54,302 bases of DNA from Clostridia bacterium (GTDB lineage Bacteria > Bacillota > Clostridia > Christensenellales > Pumilibacteraceae): positions 1 to 54,302 of the forward strand of contig JAGAPA010000014.1 in assembly GCA_017623455.1 (NCBI GenBank), written 5' to 3'. This document shows positions 31,763-39,339 of the stretch, in pieces (position 1 is the stretch's first letter; each line of letters begins with the position of its first letter). A model generated the notes under the pieces. That model worked only from the letters and a program-made list of their open reading frames with translations, was not told where the DNA came from and ran no database searches. The position numbers and the translations under genes are program-made.

Positions 31763-34219
31763 TTACTTTTTAAGTCCAAGCATTTCTTCTGACTGTTCTT
31801 TCATCTTGTACTTCAGGATTTTGCCTGCAGCGTTCATGGGGAACTCTTTAACAAATACGATGTATCTTGGAACTTTGTGTAAAGCCATATGCGCTTTACC
31901 GTAGTTCTTCATTTCTTCTTCGTTACTTTCCATGCCCTCGTGGAGAATAATCCAAGCGCAAGCCTCTTCGCCGTATCTTTCGTCCGCAACTCCTACAACC
32001 TGAACGTCGCGCACTTTTTCGTGAGTTAAGTAAAACTCTTCGATCTCTCTGGGATACAAGTTTTCTCCACCGCGGATAATCATATCCTTAAGACGTCCCG
32101 TAATCTTGTAGTAGCCGTCTTCGGTCTTGCAGGCAAGGTCGCCACTATGAAGCCAGCCGTCAGCGTCAATAGTCTGAGCTGTAGCTTTGGGCATTTTGTA
32201 GTAGCCTTTCATTATATTAAAGCCACGTGCTACAAACTCGCCGTTCTCTCCTGCAGGAAGTTCTTCGCCCGTTTCGGGGTCGATAATCTTGCACTCAACG
32301 CCGGGGAATGCGCTACCAACCGTTTCCACTCTGTGGTCGATGTCTTCGTTAACCTCGCCCATAGTACAGCCCGGCGATGCTTCGGTCTGTCCGTAAACGG
32401 AAAGGATCTCTTTCATGTTCATTTCATCCGCCGCTCTTCTCATAAGGTCTGCAGGACAGTTCGCGCCTGCCATAATACCCGTACGCATATACGAAAAGTC
32501 GGTTTTAGCAAAGTCTTCGTGATTGAACATTGCGATAAACATCGTGGGGACGCCGTTAAAGCAGGTTATCTTTTCCGCGTTGATGCACGCAAGAGAGGAC
32601 TTGGGACTAAAGTACGGCATAGGACATACCGTTCCGCCGTGAGTCATAAGGTTGGTCATGGAAAGTACCATACCAAAGCAGTGGAACATGGGTACTTGAA
32701 TCATCATTCTGTCAGCTGTGGATATATCCATTCTGTCACCGATGGTCTTGCCGTTGTTGATGATATTGCGGTGAGTGAGCATAACGCCTTTAGGGAAGCC
32801 CGTTGTTCCCGACGTGTACTGCATGTTACATACGTCGTCAGGCTTTACTTCGGACGCTCTTCTTCTTACTTCTTCTTTAGGAACAAACGCTGAGCGAAGT
32901 AACATTTCGTCCCATTCCAAGCAACCGTCCATCTTAAAGCCTACCGTTACGACGTTGCGAAGGAAGGGAAGCTTTTTGGAGTAAAGCGGAGCGCCGGGAT
33001 TAAGCGTTTTAAGCTCGGGGCAAAGCTCTTCGATAATTGCTTTGTAGTCGGAGTCCTTACAGCTGTCTATCATAACGAGCGTGTGAGTGTCGGACTGACG
33101 GAGCAGGTATTCGGTTTCGTGAATTTTGTACGCGGTATTAACCGTTACGAGTACCGCGCCAATCTTTACCGTTGCCCAAAACGTTATGAACCATTGGGGA
33201 ATATTTGTTGCCCAAATAGCAACGTGATGTCCGGCCTTTACGCCAAGTGAGATAAGAGCCGCTGCCGTTCTGTCTACGTCGTCGCGGAACTGCGAGTACG
33301 TTCTCGTATAATCCAAAGTAGTGTACTTGAAGGCGTACTGATCGGGATAGTAGTCTACCATAGTATCGAGAACCTGAGAAAAAGTAAGGTCCAAAATATC
33401 GTATTTTTTCCAAGGGAAAGTTCCCGTTTTGCTTCTGTTGTAGTATACGGGACGGGCGGATTTACGGGAAGGGGTAACGGATGCGATAAAACGGGTGAAG
33501 TGTGTAAGCACTATATCTTCGTCGTCAATCTCGTCGTTCCACAGCGCGCAAACGTATCCGTCGTAGTTGAGAGAACGAAGCGCGTTGATGAAGTCCGCAA
33601 CGGGCAGATCGCCTTCGCCGATAAGACAGTTTATGCCGTCTTTTCTGTCGCCGATAAGTACGTAATTGATGTACGCGCCCAAGGTCTGAATAGTAGTGTC
33701 TGCGTTCTCTCCGCCCACGAAGAACGTTTCTCTTACGTTCCAGGCAACACCGAGTGCAGAAGATGCGAAAATGTTCAGAATGTCGATAACGTTCTGCGTA
33801 TTTGCGTACTTTCCGCTCGTTTCGATGAGGATAATTATACCTGCTTTTTCCGCTTTTTTTACAAGAGGAGTAAGAGAGGAAACGATAGTTTCAACGTCTG
33901 AGTTATCGTCGAGAGATACCACGAGGTTTTCAATCTGCGCGGTTGCGCAAAGCTCAATAAAGTCGTTTGCGTTTTCAAAGTCTGTGTTTTCGTTTATTTT
34001 TTCGGGGAAAGCAATTGCGCTGATTCCGATATGGCGGTTGACAAGCTTGCGCTTTGCGCCTGCTGTGTTACTTGAATGGAATATACTGTCTTTATGTTGC
34101 GCCTTTTCCTTTTTCGCGTCGTAAATTTCAAAGCCGTCGAAGCCGTATTCCTTTACTTTGTTACAAAGCGAGAGGAAGGACTGCGCGCAAACGTGTTTAG
34201 TGGAGAATACAAGTTTCAT
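31763..34219 (-). CDS. TIM-barrel (sugar isomerase/AP-endonuclease-2 type)-acyl-CoA ligase fusion
   Basis: An 818-residue fusion. Residues 1-250 resemble a xylose-isomerase/AP-endonuclease-2-like TIM barrel (MKLVFSTKHVCAQSFLSLCNK start; EYGFDGFEIYDA; LIETSGKYANTQNV; ISAIAFP). Residues 265-815 form an AMP-forming acyl-CoA synthetase with YTSGTTGFPKGVMLTH (468-483), YGQTEASP, WLHSGD and a C-terminal NAAGKILKYKMKE lysine. The ligase is a different subfamily from the two XRE-cupin ligases, closer to medium-chain fatty-acid ligases. The gene starts 2 bp past the LeuA-like stop, so it is translationally coupled and shares the Leu-type T-box. Isovalerate is the inferred substrate. I know no described role for the barrel here. 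Confidence 0.8.
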   Translation of the reverse strand: MKLVFSTKHVCAQSFLSLCNKVKEYGFDGFEIYDAKKEKAQHKDSIFHSSNTAGAKRKLVNRHIGISAIAFPEKINENTDFENANDFIELCATAQIENLVVSLDDNSDVETIVSSLTPLVKKAEKAGIIILIETSGKYANTQNVIDILNIFASSALGVAWNVRETFFVGGENADTTIQTLGAYINYVLIGDRKDGINCLIGEGDLPVADFINALRSLNYDGYVCALWNDEIDDEDIVLTHFTRFIASVTPSRKSARPVYYNRSKTGTFPWKKYDILDLTFSQVLDTMVDYYPDQYAFKYTTLDYTRTYSQFRDDVDRTAAALISLGVKAGHHVAIWATNIPQWFITFWATVKIGAVLVTVNTAYKIHETEYLLRQSDTHTLVMIDSCKDSDYKAIIEELCPELKTLNPGAPLYSKKLPFLRNVVTVGFKMDGCLEWDEMLLRSAFVPKEEVRRRASEVKPDDVCNMQYTSGTTGFPKGVMLTHRNIINNGKTIGDRMDISTADRMMIQVPMFHCFGMVLSMTNLMTHGGTVCPMPYFSPKSSLACINAEKITCFNGVPTMFIAMFNHEDFAKTDFSYMRTGIMAGANCPADLMRRAADEMNMKEILSVYGQTEASPGCTMGEVNEDIDHRVETVGSAFPGVECKIIDPETGEELPAGENGEFVARGFNIMKGYYKMPKATAQTIDADGWLHSGDLACKTEDGYYKITGRLKDMIIRGGENLYPREIEEFYLTHEKVRDVQVVGVADERYGEEACAWIILHEGMESNEEEMKNYGKAHMALHKVPRYIVFVKEFPMNAAGKILKYKMKEQSEEMLGLKK

Positions 34220-34221
34220 AG

Positions 34222-35592
34222 TTAGTTCTCCTCGTATACGATTTTGTTAAGAGCGTTAACGTATGCTCTGATACATGCGCCGATAATATCCGTGGATACG
34301 CCGTTGCCCGAGTACAGCTTGCCGTTTGCAATAAGGCGGATAAGAGAGGAAGCCGCAGCCTCTCTGCCTTTGGTGATAGATTGGATTTGGAAATCGTCAA
34401 GCTCGTAGTGATGTCCGATAATCTGTTCGATTGCGTGGAAAGCCGCGTCAACAGGACCGTCGCCTGCACTTACGCCAATAAGCTTTTCACCGTCCTTTTC
34501 AAGCGTAACGCTTGCGGTTGCGGTAATAATGTTTCCGCTGTTTACAACGTAGTTTACAAGATGGAAGGTGGAGGGGACTTGCATTGCGGTGCTTGCCACG
34601 ATTGCGTCAAGCTCGCGGGAGGCAATACTGCCCTTTCTTTCGCTTACGCGCCTGAACTCTTCGTAAACTTTGCCGTTGTCCTCGTCCGAAAGCTCGTAGC
34701 CAAGAGCCTTGATCTTTTCGATAATGTCGGTAAAGGTTGCCGATGCGTCAATGGTTTCGCCGTCGTTTTTGGACGACTTAACTTCTTCCGTGTTGTCGGT
34801 AATTGTCGATACCGTATTGTGGATTGCCGTGCAATCGAGGTTGCTCTCAACCCCCATATCGTCGCCCTTTGTTCTGATAAGGTCTGCAAACTTATCGGGG
34901 CGCATTCCGTCGCCGTCCGTTGCCGTCTTAACGCCTTGTGCGCCTACGGACAACGCTATGCAAGCGCATGCGCAAGCAAGGGAGATCTTGTCTGAAGTTG
35001 CAACGTACACCTTAGCGGTAGGAACTGCTTCGATAACCTCTTTAACCAGCGCGGAGAATTCACAGGGGAGAGATATGCCGGCATCGTCGCATACGGTAAT
35101 CTCGCTCGCGCCGTTTTCTACCGCCGTTTTTGCACACTGAGCAACGAAGCCTTTTTCAGCTCTCGTTGCGTCGGTTGCCACAAACTCTACCGCATAGCCC
35201 GTTTCGCTTGCCTTTTTAGTGATGGAAGCGATTTTGTCGAGCATCTTGGGCGCTTTTAAGTGGTAGGTGTATTCCATAACCACGGTGGATGTGGGCATAA
35301 TAACCTGCAATACTGCGTTTTTAGCGTTCTTTGCCATTTCGGTTGCCGCAGTAAACGATTCGTCGGTAAAGCCAACGGGTATTCTTACCTGACAGTTTTT
35401 TACCGATTGGATAATAGTGCGGTAAACAACCGCGTCCTCCTTGGATAGGGATAGGGTGGGCAGTTCGATAGCGTCAACGCCGGTTTTTACGATAGCATCG
35501 CAAATAGCCAATTTTTCCTTAAAAGAAACGGACTTTTTAAGCTCTTCGGTTTTAGCTCTGAGTGTTACGTCTGATACGAATAATTTTTTCAT
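34222..35592 (-). CDS. LeuA-like protein with lost metal ligands (probable pseudoenzyme)
   Basis: A 456-residue relative of 2-isopropylmalate synthase. Residues 1-270 follow the LeuA barrel (SDVTLRAKTEE where LeuA has DTTLRDGEQ; GVDAIELPTL; VEFVATDATRA; VCDDAGISLPCEF). The active site is changed: the Asp after the catalytic Arg is Ala, the metal-binding HxH is Ala-Thr-Ser (VYVATSDKISLA), the EDA glutamate is Thr, and the NGIGERAGN loop is DGDGMRPDK. The C-terminal LeuA_dimer domain (about 325-450) looks intact and normally binds leucine. It probably does not make isopropylmalate. A leucine sensor or altered catalyst is possible. GAAGGGAAAAGG precedes the ATG. The gene is controlled by the Leu-type T-box and is coupled to the ligase fusion. 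Confidence 0.8.
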   Translation of the reverse strand: MKKLFVSDVTLRAKTEELKKSVSFKEKLAICDAIVKTGVDAIELPTLSLSKEDAVVYRTIIQSVKNCQVRIPVGFTDESFTAATEMAKNAKNAVLQVIMPTSTVVMEYTYHLKAPKMLDKIASITKKASETGYAVEFVATDATRAEKGFVAQCAKTAVENGASEITVCDDAGISLPCEFSALVKEVIEAVPTAKVYVATSDKISLACACACIALSVGAQGVKTATDGDGMRPDKFADLIRTKGDDMGVESNLDCTAIHNTVSTITDNTEEVKSSKNDGETIDASATFTDIIEKIKALGYELSDEDNGKVYEEFRRVSERKGSIASRELDAIVASTAMQVPSTFHLVNYVVNSGNIITATASVTLEKDGEKLIGVSAGDGPVDAAFHAIEQIIGHHYELDDFQIQSITKGREAAASSLIRLIANGKLYSGNGVSTDIIGACIRAYVNALNKIVYEEN

Positions 35593-35667
35593 AATATACC
35601 TGCCTTTTCCCTTCAGGGGATAATATAATGTGTCTTAATGCTGATTTTTGCCGTTGTAGTAGCGGAA

Positions 35668-35939
35668 TAAAAAAATCCGCAGAGCAAAATATGCACTCTG
35701 CGGGACGATTAACAAAAATAACCGCGGTACCACCCGTATTGCTCTTAGTTTTAAGAGCCACTTATCGGATACTAACATATCCTTGACCTGTAACGGGATC
35801 GCCCGTGATTCCTTACTGTTATTTTCCGGAACCCTGCTCCGATACGAGACAAAACAAACGTCGTCTGCCGTTTCACACCAACCAACGGCTCTCTGATAGC
35901 CCGAAATGCTTGTTTTTAATATCATCATCGCATTTAATA
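35668..35939 (-). promoter_or_regulatory. T-box riboswitch, predicted specifier CUC (Leu)
   Basis: AGAGAG opens Stem I. Aligned with the other two leaders, CUC (35846-35848) precedes GTATCGGAGC. The T-box is GGGTGGTACCGCGG (35722-35735), and the terminator arms CCGCAGAG / CTCTGCGG are followed by ATTTTTTT (35668-35703). The UGGU bulge suits A73 of tRNA-Leu. Confidence 0.88.
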
Positions 35940-35945
35940 ATCGGT

Positions 35946-35974
35946 ATTTTAACACTTTTGGCAAGTGTTGTCAA
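35946..35974 (-). promoter_or_regulatory. promoter of the Leu-type T-box transcript
   Basis: Minus strand TTGACA (35969-35974), 17-bp spacer, TAAAAT (35946-35951). ACACTT and AAGTGT in the spacer form a short inverted repeat. Confidence 0.8.
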
Positions 35975-36108
35975 CGAATTTTTAAAAGTTTTTCAAAAAA
36001 TTTTTCTTTACGCGCGCGTATGCGCTACGTATTTAATGACTAACCAAACGAAAGGGAGTGGCGCAAACGAACGTGGCGAGGATAAAAAGGGTTTGTTTGC
36101 TGAAACTG

Positions 36109-36137
36109 TTGATTTTACGCGTTTTTTATGGTACAAT
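36109..36137 (+). promoter_or_regulatory. promoter of the PfkB-type kinase gene
   Basis: TTGATT (36109-36114), 17-bp spacer, TACAAT (36132-36137). Confidence 0.55.
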
Positions 36138-36166
36138 GGTCAAAGTAAATATTTAAGGAGATTTAT

Positions 36167-37009
36167 ATGCATACCGTACTTGGCTTTGGCGAAATAATAT
36201 GGGACGTTTTTCCCGACAAAAAATGTATCGGCGGAGCGCCGTTTAACTTTTGCGCGCATGCAAAAAAACAGGGTGCAGACGTGTTTTTTGTTTCCGCCGT
36301 AGGAGAGGATAAGCTGGGTAAGGACGCGTTTGAAAAGATTAAAAAATACGGGATTGACTCAAGGTTTGTGAGTGTAAACGAAAAACCAACGGGCGCATGC
36401 AAAGTTACTCTTGATGCAAACGGAGTTCCGTCCTACAACCTGCTTAGCGACGTTGCGTACGATTACGTGGACGCGAGCGCGGTTAGTGGAAAGTACGGCG
36501 CGTTGTACTTTGGTACTCTTGCGTTAAGGGGAGAACATAACAGGGAACAGCTAAGACGTATACTTTCCTCTTGCGTGTTTAACGAGGTGTTTTGCGACGT
36601 TAATCTGCGCGCGCCGTATTATAACGAAGAAAGCGTAAAGCTATGCGTTGAGAATGCGACTATTCTTAAGGTAAGCGACGAGGAAATGGGCGAGCTTGAA
36701 AGAGTGCTGTACGGAAAAGCGGAGAGTGGACGCGAGGAGTTTTTGGCTAAGATTTGCGCAAGCTATCCCAACGTAAAGCTCGTAATTCTTACCATGGGCG
36801 GTAACGGCTCGTACGTGTATAGACCTAACACGAAAAATCTGTTTTTATGTCCGGCAAAGCAATGCAAGGTAGTGTCTACCGTGGGCGCAGGCGACAGTTA
36901 TTCGGCGACGTTCCTTGTCGCGTATCTTAGCGGTGCGGACATAATGGATTGTATGAAAAAGGCGAGCGAGGTCAGCGCGAAGATTGTTTCTAAAAAAGGC
37001 GCGATTTAA
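36167..37009 (+). CDS. PfkB-family sugar kinase (fructokinase-like)
   Basis: A 280-residue ribokinase/PfkB enzyme. It has the N-terminal GEIIWDVFPDKKCIGGAPFNFCAH substrate-side motif typical of fructokinases, an ADP-pocket TMGGNGSY near 210 and the catalytic GAGDSY with Asp243. It phosphorylates a sugar with ATP in the cytoplasm. AAGGAG lies before the ATG. The dtd gene starts 67 bp after its stop. No transporter or hydrolase neighbours it, so the sugar is a guess; fructose is the closest match by motif. Confidence 0.85.
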   Translation: MHTVLGFGEIIWDVFPDKKCIGGAPFNFCAHAKKQGADVFFVSAVGEDKLGKDAFEKIKKYGIDSRFVSVNEKPTGACKVTLDANGVPSYNLLSDVAYDYVDASAVSGKYGALYFGTLALRGEHNREQLRRILSSCVFNEVFCDVNLRAPYYNEESVKLCVENATILKVSDEEMGELERVLYGKAESGREEFLAKICASYPNVKLVILTMGGNGSYVYRPNTKNLFLCPAKQCKVVSTVGAGDSYSATFLVAYLSGADIMDCMKKASEVSAKIVSKKGAI

Positions 37010-37076
37010 TAAAAATCCGCATACGTGTTATGTAAAACGCGACAGTTCAGAGAAAATTATAAGGAGAAAAACGTAA

Positions 37077-37526
37077 ATGAAAGCTGTAATTCAAAGAGTA
37101 ACAAAAACAACCTTGAAAGTGGACGGAGAGCTTATTTCCGAGATAGGAAAAGGATTAGTGGTGTACCTTGGTGTGCAAACGGGCGACGTGCAAGCGAGCG
37201 CGGACTATCTTGCAAAAAAGATATCGGCAATGCGAATTTTTGAGGACGAAAACGGGAAAATGAATTTGTCGGTAAAGGATATCGGCGGAGAGATTTTGGT
37301 GGTTTCGCAGTTTACTCTTCTTGCCGATACCTTGCACGGCAATCGCCCCGGGTTTACCGAGGCAGAGCGACCCGAGCGCGCTAACGAGCTTTATGAGTAT
37401 TTCGTGTCGCTTATCCAAAACGTTTACGGCATCACCGCAAAAAAGGGAGTGTTTGGCGCGGATATGAAGATAGAACAGCATAACGACGGACCTGTAACTA
37501 TATTAATGGATAAACGTGACGTTTAA
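37077..37526 (+). CDS. dtd: D-aminoacyl-tRNA deacylase
   Basis: A 149-residue enzyme of the usual length for Dtd. Family motifs are RVTKTTLKVDGE at the N-terminus, the cross-subunit SQFTLLAD (about 81-88) and NDGPVTILMD (about 138-147), which corresponds to the Gly-cisPro-type edge of the active site. It removes D-amino acids or glycine from mischarged tRNAs. AAGGAG precedes the ATG. It is a proofreading housekeeping gene, probably in the same transcript as the kinase. Confidence 0.93.
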   Translation: MKAVIQRVTKTTLKVDGELISEIGKGLVVYLGVQTGDVQASADYLAKKISAMRIFEDENGKMNLSVKDIGGEILVVSQFTLLADTLHGNRPGFTEAERPERANELYEYFVSLIQNVYGITAKKGVFGADMKIEQHNDGPVTILMDKRDV

Positions 37527-37790
37527 TCCGCTATTTGTAGTGTTTTGGGTTGAAAACAGCGCAGGTGTACACTGCTACCGACCTTTGCTTTGCAGTGAGT
37601 AAAATTTCAAAGCGAAGCCATTTAATTTCCGCAGACGCGCCTGATTATTGACAGCTCTCCTGTAGGGGCGATTCACGAATCGCCCAATAAATCCATAAGG
37701 TAAAGTGTGATAACGGCAACGTCGGTGCTTTTGCGCGAAATATTTAAAAGATTAAAAGAAACGGCTGTCATAAAATAGAAAAACGATACA
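37527..37790. repeat. repeat-bearing intergenic DNA after dtd
   Basis: Nothing coding is seen. It carries GGGCGATTCACGAATCGCCC (37666-37685), a 9-bp-arm palindrome that recurs at 42139 and 43519, and a TCCGCTATTTGTAGTGTTTTGGGTT-like module related to 42.0 and 43.4 kb. Confidence 0.6.
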
Positions 37791-37792
37791 AG

Positions 37793-37821
37793 AAACGGTT
37801 TTAAGAGCCGTTTTTTGTTTT
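37793..37821 (+). terminator. terminator downstream of dtd
   Basis: AAACGG / CCGTTT stem with a 9-nt loop, then a T-rich run. Confidence 0.6.
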
Positions 37822-37916
37822 ATTTTACCCTGCGTTTTTAAAAACGTGAAAACGCCAAAAATACGGAATTTGGCTATGTTTTGGCGCGAAAAACTAAAAA
37901 AATGGCAAACAAACGA

Positions 37917-37945
37917 TTGACACGAGGTAAAATTTACCCTATTAT
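37917..37945 (+). promoter_or_regulatory. promoter of glmM
   Basis: TTGACA (37917-37922) and TATTAT (37940-37945) at 17 bp. The spacer holds the palindrome GGTAAAATTTACC (37926-37938), an operator candidate. Confidence 0.6.
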
Positions 37946-38016
37946 ACTCAAAACGTGTATGAACGTAATTGCGTGCATAGGCATATATTTTAAGTACAGA
38001 AAAAAAGGAGTATACA

Positions 38017-39333
38017 ATGGGATTATTTTTTGGAACGGACGGACTTCGAGGAATTGTAAACAAGGATCTCACGTTTTCGCTTGCGTACAAGGTGGGAAAC
38101 GCATTGGGTTCGCTTTGTAGCGGTGCTAAAATTTTAGTGGGAAGGGACACGCGAATATCGGGAAGCTATCTGGTTTCCGCATTGTCGGGCGGAGCGATGA
38201 GCGCCGGGGCTGACGTTATAGACGTTGGAGTTATTCCTACGGCAGGCGTTGCGTATCTTACTAAAACGTGCGAGTTTGATTTCGGAGTGGTTATAAGCGC
38301 TTCGCATAATAGCGGAGAATACAACGGAATAAAGATTTTCGGCAAGGACGGCTACAAGCTTTCGGATAGGGAAGAAGAGAGCGTGGAGAGGTGCTTTATT
38401 CACGATAAAACGAACGACTATCCCAACGTAGGTTCGTATTCGGTAGAACCGAATATGTTCAAACGTTACGCTGATTTTTTGACAAACAGCGCTAAAGACC
38501 TTAGTGGACTTAAGGTGGTTTTGGACGGAGCGAACGGGGCGAGCGGTCGCATTGCGCCTGCGGTTTTCAGGAGTCTTAACGCAAAAGTGGTTGCATCGTG
38601 TTGCAGTATGGATGGGAAAAGGATTAACGAGAATTGCGGTTCGCTCTATCCGCAAAAGCTTATAGCGCGCGTAAACAGGTATAAGGCGGACGTGGGATTT
38701 GCGTTTGACGGCGACGCGGATAGGCTGATTGCGGTGGACGAAAACGGCTCGGTCATAGACGGGGATATGGTGCTTTATATTCTTGCAAAGCACCTGAAAA
38801 GCAAGGGTGAGCTTAACGGTAATACCGTAGTGGGAACGAGCCACACCAATATGGCGATAGAGGAAGCGCTAAAGCGCGAAGGGATAGGCTTTTTGCGTAC
38901 GGACATAGGCGACAAGTACGTGCTGGCAAAGCTCGTGGAGCAAAACTTGTCGTTGGGCGGTGAGCAATCGGGGCACGTTATCCTAAAGAATATATCCACA
39001 ACGGGCGACGGAATACTTACCGCGATCGCCATAGCCTCGATTTTAGCCGAAACGGGCAAGAGGGCGAGCGAGCTTTTTGACGTGAAGCTGTATCCACAGG
39101 AAAACGTAAACGTTATCGTAAAAGATAAGCTGAGAATAATAAACAACGAGGAGCTGTCCTGCTCCGTTGCAAAACTGCAAAACGCGCTTGAGGGGAAGGG
39201 CAGGCTTATGGTAAGAGCATCGGGAACAGAACCCAAAATCAGAATAATGGTAGAAAGCCCTGACGCTCAAATCAATAAACGTTATGCAAAAATCGTGCAA
39301 GAGCTCGTTGTTAAGATAAACAGTGAGGAGTAA
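38017..39333 (+). CDS. glmM: phosphoglucosamine mutase
   Basis: A 438-residue alpha-D-phosphohexomutase. It starts GLFFGTDGLRGIVN, and has the phosphoserine loop SASHNSGEYNG (Ser96), the metal loop FDGDADR near 230, the GGEQSGH sugar-binding loop near 310 and a C-terminal RASGTEPKIR phosphate site. It converts glucosamine-6-phosphate to glucosamine-1-phosphate for peptidoglycan. AAAGGAG precedes the ATG. glmS follows 6 bp later, so the two UDP-GlcNAc pathway genes form an operon. Confidence 0.95.
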   Translation: MGLFFGTDGLRGIVNKDLTFSLAYKVGNALGSLCSGAKILVGRDTRISGSYLVSALSGGAMSAGADVIDVGVIPTAGVAYLTKTCEFDFGVVISASHNSGEYNGIKIFGKDGYKLSDREEESVERCFIHDKTNDYPNVGSYSVEPNMFKRYADFLTNSAKDLSGLKVVLDGANGASGRIAPAVFRSLNAKVVASCCSMDGKRINENCGSLYPQKLIARVNRYKADVGFAFDGDADRLIAVDENGSVIDGDMVLYILAKHLKSKGELNGNTVVGTSHTNMAIEEALKREGIGFLRTDIGDKYVLAKLVEQNLSLGGEQSGHVILKNISTTGDGILTAIAIASILAETGKRASELFDVKLYPQENVNVIVKDKLRIINNEELSCSVAKLQNALEGKGRLMVRASGTEPKIRIMVESPDAQINKRYAKIVQELVVKINSEE

Positions 39334-39339
39334 TCGCGC

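Noticed and set aside
39334-39339. glmS ribozyme
   Set aside because: glmS starts 6 bp after glmM, leaving no room for one; none is seen upstream of glmM.
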